Shown one piece after another: positions 52,275-61,020 of a stretch of DNA of 64,000 bases. Under the pieces are notes generated by a model that was not told the origin of the DNA, searched no databases, and saw only the letters and a program-made list of their open reading frames with translations. Position 1 is the stretch's first letter; each line of letters opens with the position of its first letter. The stretch comes from Flavobacteriales bacterium (lineage in GTDB: Bacteria; Bacteroidota; Bacteroidia; Flavobacteriales_F; PHOS-HE28): NCBI GenBank assembly GCA_016712535.1, contig JADJQW010000002.1:806001-870000 (forward strand), given 5' to 3'. The position numbers were made by a program, and so were the translations under genes.

Positions 52275-53087
52275 TCAGCGGCTGATCGCGACGCGGCTGA
52301 TGCCTGAGCTGCCATCGGCACCTGTGACGCGCACCAGGTATTGGCCATCGGCCAGTCCCGAGAGATCGAGCAAGGACTGGCTCGTGCCCATCATTCGAAC
52401 GGAATGCACCTTGCGGCCGGCGGCATCGGTGACTTCGGCCTGCGCTCCGCCTTGCAGATTACCGGGAAGCGAGAGTGTCAGGATTCCCGTGCTCGGCACC
52501 GGGTATGCGCTGAACGAGGCCAACGCGCCTTGTTCACCGATTCCCACGAGGCAGCTGGTCGGGGTGATGCTGCTGCCAGCGGGAAAGGCCTGCACGAAGG
52601 TGTTCATGTCCGCGAGCGGCCAGATGTCCTGGTTCTTCATCAGGTTATCAGGCCCGATGAGGCAATAAGTCGGATAGGCATTCACGCCGAAGGCATTGTC
52701 AACGGGGGTGCAGCCGCCTTCGATGCCGATGGCTGGCGGATGTGACCATGGTCCGCCATAGGTGGACTCATACGCATCCACCTCCGCGTTCGTGTCCGTG
52801 CCGTTGTTCATGGCGATGCAGATGATGTCGCCTGCATTGCAGCCATAGGTCTCGTGGAGCTGGCTGAAGTAATGCGAGGTGGCTTGGCAGGGCCCGCAGG
52901 TATCGAAGAAGAAGTCAAGGATCACGTGCTTGCCCTGCGAGGTGTAGCTGTAGAGGTTATGCACGTTGCCATGGGTATCGGTGACCGTGAAGTCGGCGAC
53001 CAAACTGCCGTTCGGATAATTGGTGGCCTGACCGATTGCCGATGCGCCGAATGCGATGGAAGCAGCCGCGAATAGAAGGTATCTCAT
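52275..53087 (-). CDS. T9SS-exported thioredoxin-like protein
   Basis: A 270-residue secreted protein. Signal peptide near 1-19 (FAAASIAFGASAIG), a redoxin/TlpA-like domain (about 30-165) with the active-site pair FDTCGPCQ, and a type A sorting domain (about 190-270: FSAYPVPSTGILTLSLPG ... LADGQYLVRVTG). An extracellular disulfide reductase or oxidase is likely. The ATG at 53087 gives the signal peptide; the frame upstream is not protein-like. Confidence 0.9.
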   Translation of the reverse strand: MRYLLFAAASIAFGASAIGQATNYPNGSLVADFTVTDTHGNVHNLYSYTSQGKHVILDFFFDTCGPCQATSHYFSQLHETYGCNAGDIICIAMNNGTDTNAEVDAYESTYGGPWSHPPAIGIEGGCTPVDNAFGVNAYPTYCLIGPDNLMKNQDIWPLADMNTFVQAFPAGSSITPTSCLVGIGEQGALASFSAYPVPSTGILTLSLPGNLQGGAQAEVTDAAGRKVHSVRMMGTSQSLLDLSGLADGQYLVRVTGADGSSGISRVAISR

Positions 53088-53181
53088 GCGTGTCGGGTTT
53101 GAAGGTTCGACCGTGAAGCTAACCGGATGCTCGCTTGGCGATGTGAACCTGTGACGCCCTGTTCGCAGCACGGTTGAAAGG

Positions 53182-53826
53182 CTAATCGCCTTGGATGAGC
53201 CGACCCAGCAGTACGGGCTCCAGCGCATGCCCGCCTGCGAAGCGATGCGTGCGATGCGGCACTTCCGCTTGCTGCAGGCGCAGGGCCTGGGCCTCCAATT
53301 CCTTCGTGCCGGCGTACTCATCGCGATCACCGAGCACCAGATCAACGGGCATATGGCGCCATCTCGAAAGCGCTTCGCGGTCCAATTCCGGCGGCAGCGA
53401 GCCTGCCCATAGCACTGCGCGCCGGATCGGTGTGGAGCTTCGGATCGCCCAGCGCGCCGCTGTGGGCACCCCTTGCGAGAAGCCGAGCACATTCAATCGC
53501 GCTCCGGGCATGGCCTGTCGGAGAAGTTCAGCGCACAGGGCATCGAGGTAGCCCACATGGTCATCGATCTCGTGCAGCCGGTCCTCACGGGTCATCCACG
53601 TCGCACCCACCCGCGAATGCTCGGCATCGAGGTAGAAGCGGCTCAATCCTTCCGGCGCGATGATGCAGCGCTCCTCTTCAAGTCCTTTGAAATTGTTGAG
53701 GAAGTAGCGTGCCAATTGGCCGTAGCCATGGATCACGATCCAGAGTTCGGGTGATGCCACCAAGGTGCCCAGCACATGGTAGCGCGCTGTGCGCTGCACG
53801 CGGATGAAGCGCTCGTCCACGGTCAA
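53182..53826 (-). CDS. Alpha/beta-hydrolase (carboxylesterase/phospholipase-like)
   Basis: A 214-residue alpha/beta-hydrolase. The oxyanion segment WIVIHGYGQ, the nucleophile elbow GFSQG, LVLGDRDEY (acid) and FAGGHAL (His) give a complete Ser-Asp-His triad. It most resembles small carboxylesterase/phospholipase-like (YpfH-type) enzymes; the substrate is unknown. Its start overlaps the E1 dehydrogenase stop by 4 bases, so it is translationally coupled to it. Confidence 0.87.
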   Translation of the reverse strand: MTVDERFIRVQRTARYHVLGTLVASPELWIVIHGYGQLARYFLNNFKGLEEERCIIAPEGLSRFYLDAEHSRVGATWMTREDRLHEIDDHVGYLDALCAELLRQAMPGARLNVLGFSQGVPTAARWAIRSSTPIRRAVLWAGSLPPELDREALSRWRHMPVDLVLGDRDEYAGTKELEAQALRLQQAEVPHRTHRFAGGHALEPVLLGRLIQGD

Positions 53827-55937
53827 TAGGCGAGGAGGTCCTTCAGCGCCCCTGCGACTTTCTCCGCGCTCGGGATCATCGCCGCCTCGAGCGTGCTGTT
53901 GAGCGGGATCGCCGGCATGTCAACTGAGCCGAGCGTGCGCACCGGCGCATCGAGCAGCTCGAAGCACGCATCGCCGATGCGCGATGCTAAGGCTTGCGCG
54001 AAGGAATTGGTGAGCTGCTCCTCGGTGACCACGATGCAGCGCCCATGCCTTCGCACCGCATCCATCACGGTCTCCTCGTCCACAGGAACCAAGGTGCGCA
54101 GGTCGATGATGGTGACGCGACCCGGGAAATCCTTCGCGGCGGCCTTGGCCCAATACACGCCCATGCCATAGGTGACGATCACCGCCGCTTCGCCCTTGGC
54201 CACCGCATCGGCTTCGGCCTCCAGCACCAAGCGCGCCTTGCCGAAGGGGATGATGTAATCAGCGCTGGGCTCAACGGTCTTCGCTTCCTCGGTGCCTTTG
54301 ATCTTGCTCCAGTAGAGGCCCTTGTGCTCCAGCATCACCACGGGATTAGGGTCGTGGTAGGCGGCCTTCATCAGCCCTTTCAGGTCGGCGCCGGTGCTGG
54401 GGTAGGCCACCTTGATGCCCTTGATGTTGCAGAGCACGCTCTCCACGCTGCTGCTATGGTAGGGGCCGCCGCTGCCGTAGGCGCCGATCGGCACGCGCAG
54501 GATGCAGCTCACCGGCCACTTGCCCACGGTGAGGTAGCACGAGCGCGCCACCTCGGTGAAGAGCTGGTTGAGCGCTGGCCAGATGTAATCGGCGAACTGG
54601 ACCTCGACGATCGGCTTCAAGCCAGCGGCGCTCATGCCTACGGTGCTGCCGATGATGAAGGCCTCCTGGATCGGCGTGTTGAACACGCGGTGCCCGCCGA
54701 AATCGCGCGCGAGCGTTGCCGCCTCACGGAACACGCCGCCGAGGCGCGCACCCACGTCCTGTCCATAGAGCAAACAGCGTGGATCCTCCTGCATCAGCTC
54801 GCGGATGGCGAAGAGCGCGCTGTCCACCATCACCGTGGGTTGACGGTCCTTCGGCGCGCGATCGCCTCTCTCTTCGGTTACTGGCGTAGGAGCGAAGGCA
54901 TGCGTGGTGAGGTCCTCTGGCGCGGGGTCATCTGCGGCGCGGGCGCGCTCGAAGTCGGCCTTCACCCGGGCGATGGCTTTCTGCTCGATCTGCTTGAGGC
55001 CATCGAGTTGCAGGCGATTGTCGAGGCATTGCTGGAAGAAGCGCGGGAAGGGGTCGCGCTTGCGGTGCTCGGCCAGGTTCTCCTCGCTGCGGTAGAACTC
55101 CATGCGAACCCCGCTGGTGTGGTGGTTGAGCAGCGGCACCTTGGCATGCACCAGGAACGGACGGCGCTCCTTGCGCACGAGGCCGATCACTTCATTCAGC
55201 GTGCCGTAGCTCGCGATGAAGTCGGCGCCATCAACCTTGCGAACCTCGAGGCCGGGGAAGCCCTTCGCGTATTCGCTCGCATCGGCTACGCGGATCTCGT
55301 CGGCGCTGGCGCTGATGTCCCACTCGTTGTCCTGCACCAGGTAGATGATGGGCAGTTTCTTCAGCACGGCCATCTGGAAGGCCTCGGCCACCTCGCCCTC
55401 GGTCACGGAAGCATCACCGAGCGAGCACACCACCACTGGCGCGTCCTGATCGCTGCTTCCATTGAAGTCGTGCACGATGCCCGCCTGTTCCTTGTACCAG
55501 AGGCCGAGCGCGATGCCGGTGGTGGGTATCGCCTGCATGCCGGTTGCGCTGCTCTGGTGGGGGATGCGCGGCATGCCCGTGCGGCGCAGGCTGGGATGGC
55601 CGTAATAGGTACGGCCGCCGCTGAAGGGGTCGTCGCGCTTGGCCAGCAATTGCAGCATCAGCTCATAAGGCTCCATGCCGATGGCCAGCAGGATGCTGTC
55701 ATCCCGGTAGTACGGCGCTACGAAGTCCTGTGCCTTCAGCTGCATGCCCAGCGCGAGCTGTATCGCCTCATGGCCCCGGCTGGTGGCATGCACGTACTTG
55801 CTCGTGAGCTTGAAGTGCTCCTCATAGAGCTCGGTCATGGCCTTGGCCGTGCACATCAGGTCCCAGGCGCGGAGCAGGGTGTCCTGGTCCGGCGCTACGC
55901 CAGACTTCGAAAGTCTCTTGGTGGCGGTGAAGGCCAT
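53823..55937 (-). CDS. 2-Oxoacid dehydrogenase E1, fused alpha and beta subunits
   Basis: A 704-residue thiamine-diphosphate enzyme with the alpha part (about 1-370) and beta part (about 375-704) in one chain. The TPP motif is VCSLGDASVTEGEVAEAFQMAVLKKLPIIYLVQDNEW (GD ... N) and the beta part has RVFNTPIQEAFIIGSTVGMSAAGLKPIVEVQFADYI. Branched-chain 2-oxoacid (2-oxoisovalerate) dehydrogenases are the closest in pattern; pyruvate is also possible. E2 and E3 genes are not adjacent. The ATG at 55937 (MAFTATKRLS) is chosen. Confidence 0.92.
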   Translation of the reverse strand: MAFTATKRLSKSGVAPDQDTLLRAWDLMCTAKAMTELYEEHFKLTSKYVHATSRGHEAIQLALGMQLKAQDFVAPYYRDDSILLAIGMEPYELMLQLLAKRDDPFSGGRTYYGHPSLRRTGMPRIPHQSSATGMQAIPTTGIALGLWYKEQAGIVHDFNGSSDQDAPVVVCSLGDASVTEGEVAEAFQMAVLKKLPIIYLVQDNEWDISASADEIRVADASEYAKGFPGLEVRKVDGADFIASYGTLNEVIGLVRKERRPFLVHAKVPLLNHHTSGVRMEFYRSEENLAEHRKRDPFPRFFQQCLDNRLQLDGLKQIEQKAIARVKADFERARAADDPAPEDLTTHAFAPTPVTEERGDRAPKDRQPTVMVDSALFAIRELMQEDPRCLLYGQDVGARLGGVFREAATLARDFGGHRVFNTPIQEAFIIGSTVGMSAAGLKPIVEVQFADYIWPALNQLFTEVARSCYLTVGKWPVSCILRVPIGAYGSGGPYHSSSVESVLCNIKGIKVAYPSTGADLKGLMKAAYHDPNPVVMLEHKGLYWSKIKGTEEAKTVEPSADYIIPFGKARLVLEAEADAVAKGEAAVIVTYGMGVYWAKAAAKDFPGRVTIIDLRTLVPVDEETVMDAVRRHGRCIVVTEEQLTNSFAQALASRIGDACFELLDAPVRTLGSVDMPAIPLNSTLEAAMIPSAEKVAGALKDLLAY

Positions 55938-55953
55938 AGTGGTGCGTGAGCGG

Positions 55954-55961
55954 CTAAGGTA
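55954..55961 (-). promoter_or_regulatory. Possible -7 element TACCTTAG before the E1 gene
   Basis: Minus-strand TACCTTAG differs from the TAnnTTTG pattern at one position and ends 16 bases before the ATG. Confidence 0.35.
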
Positions 55962-55997
55962 GAGGATGGCTGGTGCAGCTTCGGGATTTCGCCGCGA

Positions 55998-56005
55998 TAG
56001 CTTCG
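55998..56005 (+). promoter_or_regulatory. -7 promoter element TAGCTTCG before the AIM24-type gene
   Basis: TAGCTTCG fits TAnnTTyG and ends 20 bases before the ATG, followed by CCCC. Confidence 0.45.
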
Positions 56006-56025
56006 CCCCATCATTCCGTAATCCC

Positions 56026-56826
56026 ATGACCCGCCAAGCCCACGAACTCGATCACCGCATAGTCGGTGACGACATGCAATGCGTCGAGATCACACTCGAC
56101 CCCGGAGAGACCGTCGTTGCCGAAGCAGGCACGATGATGATGATGGATGAAGGCATCGCCATGCAGACCATCTTCGGCGATGGGCGCGGGCAGCAGCAGG
56201 GCTTCCTGGACAAGATGCTCGGCGCGGGCAAGCGCCTGCTCACCGGTGAGAGCCTCTTCATGACCACTTACACCAACCAGAGCCAGGTGCGCCGCACGGC
56301 CTGGTTCGCGGCGGCCTACCCCGGCAAGATCATGCCGCTGGATCTGCGCGACTACCAAGGCAAACTGATCTGCCAGAAGGACAGCTTCCTCTGCGCGGCC
56401 AAAGGCGTGAGCATCGGGATCGCCTTCCAGAAGCGCTTGGGCGCGGGCCTCTTCGGCGGTGAGGGCTTCATCATGCAGAAGCTGGAGGGCGATGGCCAAG
56501 TGTACATACACGCCGGCGGCACCACCGTGCAGCGCGATCTGGCGCCCGGAGAGATGCTCCGCGTGGATACCGGCTGTCTGGTGGCCATGACGCAGACCAT
56601 CGATTACGATATCCAGTTCGTAGGCGGGATCAAGAACACGCTTTTCGGCGGCGAGGGCTTGTTCTTCGCGCAGCTGCGCGGGCCGGGCCATGTGTGGATA
56701 CAGTCGTTGCCATTCAGCAGGCTCGCGGATAACATCATCGCCGCTTCGCCGAAGGCTGGCGGCCGCGGGAAGGAAGAGGGCAGCATCCTCGGCGGCTTGG
56801 GCCGCATGCTCGACGGCGATAACTGA
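56026..56826 (+). CDS. TIGR00266/AIM24-family protein
   Basis: A 266-residue protein of the AIM24/YxiF-like beta-barrel family (TIGR00266): MTRQAHELDHRIVGDDMQCVEITLDPGETVVAEAGTMMMMDEG, then QQGFLDKMLGAGKRLLTGESLFMTTYTN, and VGGIKNTLFGGEGLFFAQLRGPGHVWIQS-like C-terminal repeats. The beta-helix-like halves are internal duplicates. The function is unknown; related mitochondrial proteins affect inner-membrane organisation. The stop adjoins a convergent small gene with no gap. Confidence 0.9.
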   Translation: MTRQAHELDHRIVGDDMQCVEITLDPGETVVAEAGTMMMMDEGIAMQTIFGDGRGQQQGFLDKMLGAGKRLLTGESLFMTTYTNQSQVRRTAWFAAAYPGKIMPLDLRDYQGKLICQKDSFLCAAKGVSIGIAFQKRLGAGLFGGEGFIMQKLEGDGQVYIHAGGTTVQRDLAPGEMLRVDTGCLVAMTQTIDYDIQFVGGIKNTLFGGEGLFFAQLRGPGHVWIQSLPFSRLADNIIAASPKAGGRGKEEGSILGGLGRMLDGDN

Positions 56827-56997
56827 TCAGGCTTCCTCCGCCGGCGGGTGCTTCGGCTTCCGCGCATAGCCCTTCTTGCTCTTCACCACGCGTGGGCGGT
56901 AGCGCCCATCCAAAGCGCCAGCGGCCTTCTGAGCCTCGCGCTTCGCGGCGCGCTCGATGGCGTCGAGCTCCTTCTTCGTGATGCGCTTCTTCGCCAT
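56827..56997 (-). CDS. Small basic protein, possibly ArfA-like ribosome-rescue factor
   Basis: A 56-residue Lys/Arg-rich open frame. After a charged helix (ITKKELDAIERAAKREAQK) it reads GRYRPRVVKSKKGYARK, which lines up with the ArfA segment LFRQRVEKNKKGKGSYMRK of E. coli, with the GKGSY step shortened to GY. ArfA recruits release factor 2 to stalled ribosomes. The match is short and the family assignment is tentative. It begins 3 bases after the AraC-type gene on the same strand, implying one transcript. Confidence 0.65.
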   Translation of the reverse strand: MAKKRITKKELDAIERAAKREAQKAAGALDGRYRPRVVKSKKGYARKPKHPPAEEA

Positions 56998-57000
56998 GGA

Positions 57001-57861
57001 TCAGATGTACATGCGCCGAAGCGGGTCATCCTTGTCGATGTTTTCGTCGAACGTGCGGCCTACCTCGCTGCGGTGCATGCGCGCGAGGTAATCCGTGGGC
57101 GTGAAACCGGTGAAGCCTTTGAAGTCGTTGATGAAGTGGCTCTGGTCGTAATAGCCTGCCGCAACGGCGATCGCGATCCAGTCCGGCATGGCGCGGCTCT
57201 GGTCCATCAGCTCGAAAGCGTGCTGGAACCGCACGAGCTGCAGGAAGAGCTTCGGCTCAGCGCCTATTCGGTCGATGAACCGCCGCTGGAATTGCCGCAC
57301 GCTCAGTCCTGCTTCGCCAGCTAACGCAGCCACCGTGGTCTTACCAAGCATCTCCATGGCCTTCTTGCACGCGGCCATCATGGTTTCATCGAGCGCGGGC
57401 TTGCGCAGGTGCGCGACCAGGAATGCCTCGATGCACGCGATTCGCTGCTCGGGCCCGGATGCCGCGCGCATGGACCGCTCCAGCGCTTCCGTGCCCCTCA
57501 TCACTCCCCGCAATTCAACGTTCCTGTCCGTTGCGCGCTTCAATTCAAAGTCCAGGAAGGGTGTCAGCCCCCACGGGTGAAAGCCAGCCATGATCACTCC
57601 CAGGCGCCCCGGGTTCGAATAGGCCACGGTGCGGGTGGTGTAGCCGGTGATCGCGTAGCCTGGTGAGTGCTTCAGCGGGCCGCCCATGTCGCGCTCATAC
57701 GACTCGTCGCCATAACTGAACACCATCTGAGCATGAGGCACGGGCAGCACGTTGACCTCGAAGGGCGGCTCACCGGGTACGGCTTCGTTCTCCATGATGA
57801 AGTAGTACGACAGGTAAGGAGCCAATCGCTCCGAAGGGCGCATGAAGCTCGGTTCGGCCAT
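57001..57861 (-). CDS. AraC-family transcriptional regulator
   Basis: A 286-residue regulator with an N-terminal sensor domain (RPSERLAPYLSYYFIMEN, then GYTTRTVAYSNPGRLGVIMAGFHPWGL) of the DUF6597 kind and a C-terminal pair of helix-turn-helix motifs (TVAALAGEAGLSVRQFQRRFIDRIGAEPKLFLQL and IAVAAGYYDQSHFINDFKGFTGFTPTDYL). The inducer is unknown. The ATG at 57861 is chosen because the sequence further upstream is not conserved-looking. It stands divergently from a small membrane protein gene, a likely target. Confidence 0.92.
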   Translation of the reverse strand: MAEPSFMRPSERLAPYLSYYFIMENEAVPGEPPFEVNVLPVPHAQMVFSYGDESYERDMGGPLKHSPGYAITGYTTRTVAYSNPGRLGVIMAGFHPWGLTPFLDFELKRATDRNVELRGVMRGTEALERSMRAASGPEQRIACIEAFLVAHLRKPALDETMMAACKKAMEMLGKTTVAALAGEAGLSVRQFQRRFIDRIGAEPKLFLQLVRFQHAFELMDQSRAMPDWIAIAVAAGYYDQSHFINDFKGFTGFTPTDYLARMHRSEVGRTFDENIDKDDPLRRMYI

Positions 57862-57973
57862 GCATCGAAAGTACCGGGATCTGTTGATCGGAAGAATGCG
57901 ACAGGTCAATGTCGCCAAGTTCCAAGGCCGCAGTGTGGTGCTCGTGCCTGTTTTGCCGTCAGCGATCAACGCC

Positions 57974-58681
57974 ATGAACAAGATGAAGAATTTCCGCTCC
58001 GCTGAGCGCTCCGCCGGAATCATGCTGCTTGTCGCTGCTCCCACCGCCTTGATCAGCTTCTTCCTGCTCCCGGCGGCCTTCGGCTGGGATTTCGACCTGC
58101 TTTTCGACCCCTTCCGCGCAATCGCGCACGCGGAGGCAGACCTTGCCATGTACCGTTGGGGCTGGCTGCTCGACATACCCGGATATTACCTGCTTGCACT
58201 TCCGGCCATGCTCGTCCTGCGCGCATTCATGAATGGCGCATCGCCCATGCTGCGCGATGCCGCCCTGCTCTGCGGCGCCGGCTATTTGCTGATCGGCACC
58301 AGCGGCGCGGCGATCCTGGCCAGCTGCACTGATCTCTTCACGCGCTATGCCGAAGGCACTGATGAGGTGCGCATCGCAGTCTCGGAGCTGCACGCCTCCA
58401 TCGCCTGCATCGTCATGGATGGCTTGTGGAATACCATAGCCATGGTCCTTTTCGCAGCCTGGGCCCTGATCACAGGATTCCACATCAGGCGATGGAGCCA
58501 TCCGGTGGGACTAATGCTTGCAGTGGTCGGCGCGCTGGCCGCGCTGGACGTGCTGGGCGGTTTATTCCACCTCGAGGGCCTCGCCACGGTCGGCCTTTTC
58601 GGCTACCTGTTCGTGTTCCCGGCCTGGTGCATCCTGGCCGGAACGCGCCTCTTGCGCCCAAGCCGCGATTTGGGGGCATGA
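57974..58681 (+). CDS. Polytopic membrane protein of unknown function
   Basis: A 235-residue protein with about six hydrophobic segments (IMLLVAAPTALISFFLLPAAF, YYLLALPAMLVLRAF, LLCGAGYLLIGTSGAAILA, IAMVLFAAWALITGF, GLMLAVVGALAALDVLGG, LFGYLFVFPAWCILAG). It resembles uncharacterised DUF4386-type membrane proteins. It is divergent from the AraC regulator. ATG 57974 or 57983 are both possible starts. Function unknown. Confidence 0.75.
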   Translation: MNKMKNFRSAERSAGIMLLVAAPTALISFFLLPAAFGWDFDLLFDPFRAIAHAEADLAMYRWGWLLDIPGYYLLALPAMLVLRAFMNGASPMLRDAALLCGAGYLLIGTSGAAILASCTDLFTRYAEGTDEVRIAVSELHASIACIVMDGLWNTIAMVLFAAWALITGFHIRRWSHPVGLMLAVVGALAALDVLGGLFHLEGLATVGLFGYLFVFPAWCILAGTRLLRPSRDLGA

Positions 58682-58721
58682 CGCAATCTCCACATATTCG
58701 ATCAACCAAACCGTCCCTGCC

Positions 58722-59714
58722 ATGAAACGCATCCTGAAGTTCGTGGGCATACTCCTTCTGCTCTTTGTCCTGGCGGTGTCCGCCGCCATCGGATACGTCA
58801 CCGCGGCCTTGCCCGGTATCGACGCACCAGCCGACCTCAAGGTGGAACTCACGCCCGAGCGCATAGAGCGAGGCCGCTATCTGGCCAACAGCCTCTGCGT
58901 ATGCATGGATTGCCACAGCACGCGCGACTGGGACCTCTATGCCGGCCCGCTCAAGCCGGGCACCTTCGGCGGCGGCGGCGAGAAGTTCGATCGGTCCATG
59001 CAGTTCCCCGGCGAGTTCTACTCGAAGAACATCACGCCCTTCGCCCTGAGCGGCTGGACGGACGGGGAGATTTACCGCGCTATCACCAGCGGCATCAGCA
59101 AGGATGGCCATCCGTTCTTCCCGGTGATGCCGTATGGGAACTACAACAAGCTGGCGACGGAAGATGTCCATAGCATCATCGCCTACCTCCGAACGCTCGA
59201 CCCGGTCAAGACGCAGCCCTATCCGGCCAGCGTGATCGATTTCCCGGTGAACCTGATCATGCGCACCATGCCTGCACCTGCCGCTCCCATGGTGCGGCCA
59301 TCGCCAGGAGACCCTGCGTACGGCGAGTACGTCGTGAACGCGGGTGCGTGCATGGAATGCCATACCAAGTCAGAGAAGGGGAAGAAGATCGGAGAGCCCT
59401 TCGCCGGCGGCTTCGTCTTCAACCTGCCCAACGGCTCCATCGTGCGGTCCGCCAACATCACGCCGCACCCCACCGATGGGATAGGCGCATGGGACAAGGC
59501 CACCTTCATCGCGCGCTTCAAGCAGTACGCCGATAGCAGCTATGCGCCACCGAAGGTCGACTGGCAGGCCGGGGACTTCCAGACCGTGATGCCGTGGCTC
59601 ATGTACGCCACGATGACCGAGGAGGACCTGGGATCCATCTACGATTACCTGCGCGCATTGCCCCCTGTGGCGGGCCGTCCGGAGAAGTGGACTCCTGCGC
59701 CGACCGGTTCTTAG
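58722..59714 (+). CDS. Dihaem cytochrome c
   Basis: A 330-residue protein with an N-terminal signal-anchor helix (LKFVGILLLLFVLAVSAAIGYV) and two haem-binding motifs, CMDCH (Cys 61) and CMECH (Cys 210), each at the head of a cytochrome c domain. It resembles cytochrome subunits of alcohol- or glucose-dehydrogenase-type enzymes, but no dehydrogenase is adjacent. It is probably a periplasmic electron carrier. Its stop overlaps the convergent GNAT gene. Confidence 0.9.
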   Translation: MKRILKFVGILLLLFVLAVSAAIGYVTAALPGIDAPADLKVELTPERIERGRYLANSLCVCMDCHSTRDWDLYAGPLKPGTFGGGGEKFDRSMQFPGEFYSKNITPFALSGWTDGEIYRAITSGISKDGHPFFPVMPYGNYNKLATEDVHSIIAYLRTLDPVKTQPYPASVIDFPVNLIMRTMPAPAAPMVRPSPGDPAYGEYVVNAGACMECHTKSEKGKKIGEPFAGGFVFNLPNGSIVRSANITPHPTDGIGAWDKATFIARFKQYADSSYAPPKVDWQAGDFQTVMPWLMYATMTEEDLGSIYDYLRALPPVAGRPEKWTPAPTGS

Positions 59715-60235
59715 CGCAGCACGCTGTACATCGCAAGGTCGAGCAGGCGCCCATCGGCGGTGCGGTAATCGCGGCGCATGATGCCCTCGCGCTCGAAGCC
59801 GCAGCGCTCCAGCACCGTGCAACTGCCGATATTCTCTGGATCCACGCGGGCCAGCACCTTTTCCATGCCCAGTTGCGTGAAGGCGAAGTCAACCGCCCAC
59901 ATCACGCCCATGGTGGTGATGCCCTTGCCCTCATATATGGCGCTGATGAAGTAGGCGATTTCGCAGCGCGGCACCGTCCAATCGAACTCTTTCAGGAACA
60001 CCAGGCCGATCGGATCGCTGCCTTCATAGTCTCGCATAACGAAGCAGAAATACTCGCGTCGTTTCGACTTCGCCAGCATGTCTTTGATATAGCTGCGCGT
60101 GGCGCGTGGGTCAGTGCAGTGTGCGCAGGTGACCGGGAAATAGGGCTGCAGTCGCACGCGCTCCCGGTCGATCAATTTGAACAGGCCGAGGTGGTCGTCC
60201 TTGGTGATGGGCTCGATGATGACCGAATCGCTCAT
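59711..60235 (-). CDS. GNAT-family N-acetyltransferase (RimJ/RimL-like)
   Basis: A 174-residue acetyltransferase: IEPITKDDHLGLFKLIDR at the start, CEIAYFISAIYEGKGITTMGVMWAVDFAF (acetyl-CoA loop G-K-G-I-x-T-x-G) and VLARVDPENIGSCTVLERCGFEREGIMRRD (the RimJ/L pattern). It could modify a ribosomal protein or a small molecule. It is the last gene of a four-gene leftward operon, overlapping the YhhQ-type gene by 4 bases. Confidence 0.88.
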   Translation of the reverse strand: MSDSVIIEPITKDDHLGLFKLIDRERVRLQPYFPVTCAHCTDPRATRSYIKDMLAKSKRREYFCFVMRDYEGSDPIGLVFLKEFDWTVPRCEIAYFISAIYEGKGITTMGVMWAVDFAFTQLGMEKVLARVDPENIGSCTVLERCGFEREGIMRRDYRTADGRLLDLAMYSVLR

Positions 60236-61020
60236 TGGTCTTCGCGCGCAAGCAGCGCAGCCGCTCGCATGGCTGCTGCTCGCTCGGCGCCAAGGTACCG
60301 TTCCACTCCTGCATGGGCGAGGTACACGACCGGGGTGCTCAATAGCGCCACTATGAATTTGTACGAATACGCGGTGAGCACCATGGCCGTGCAGCGTGCG
60401 AAGCTGAAGTCGTCGCGCATCACCCAGAAGGCCACGTAGGTGACCACGACGCTATCGATGAGCTGGCTGATGAGCGTGCTCCCGGTGGCGCGCAGCCAGA
60501 TGCGGCGATCACCGGTGATGCGCTTGATGCGCCTGAACGTGAACGCATCCACGAGCTGCCCCACGATGAAGGCCGCGAGCGAGCCGAGGATGATGTTCAT
60601 GCCTTGCCCGAAGATCCCGGAGAAGGCCGCTTGCATGTCGGGCACGCCCTGATCGGCATTCATGCCCAACCAGAAATCGGCTGGCGGCATGCCGATGGCG
60701 AAGTACATGACGACGAATCCGAAGGCGATGAGCCCCGCCGTGAGAAGGGTGAGGAAGCGAACACCGCGCACGCCGTAGTAGTCGTTCACCACGTCGGTCA
60801 TGATGAAGACGATGGGCCAGGGCAGCACGCCCACGCTGAGCACGAAGCTCATGCCCTCTTGGCCGAGCAGCGTGAAGTCGGCCTTCGCCGCGCCGAAGAG
60901 GCTCTCCAGCTGGAAGAGCTTCACGCCGATCATCTCGGCCAAGAGCGCATTCGCCACGAAGAAGCCACCGAGGATGAGGAAGAGGCGCGTGGCCTTGTCG
61001 GACAGGATGGAATGGATCAC
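60232..61020 (-). CDS. YhhQ-type queuosine-precursor transporter (VUT family)
   Basis: A 262-residue protein with six to seven membrane helices (LFLILGGFFVANALLAEMIGVKLF, LPWPIVFIMTDVVNDYYG, LLTAGLIAFGFVVMYFAIG and others). DVVNDYYG-like and the closing FIVGQLVDAFTF are typical of the PF02592 family, which imports queuosine precursors. It overlaps the MOSC and GNAT genes by 4 bases each. Confidence 0.9.
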   Translation of the reverse strand: MIHSILSDKATRLFLILGGFFVANALLAEMIGVKLFQLESLFGAAKADFTLLGQEGMSFVLSVGVLPWPIVFIMTDVVNDYYGVRGVRFLTLLTAGLIAFGFVVMYFAIGMPPADFWLGMNADQGVPDMQAAFSGIFGQGMNIILGSLAAFIVGQLVDAFTFRRIKRITGDRRIWLRATGSTLISQLIDSVVVTYVAFWVMRDDFSFARCTAMVLTAYSYKFIVALLSTPVVYLAHAGVERYLGAERAAAMRAAALLAREDQ

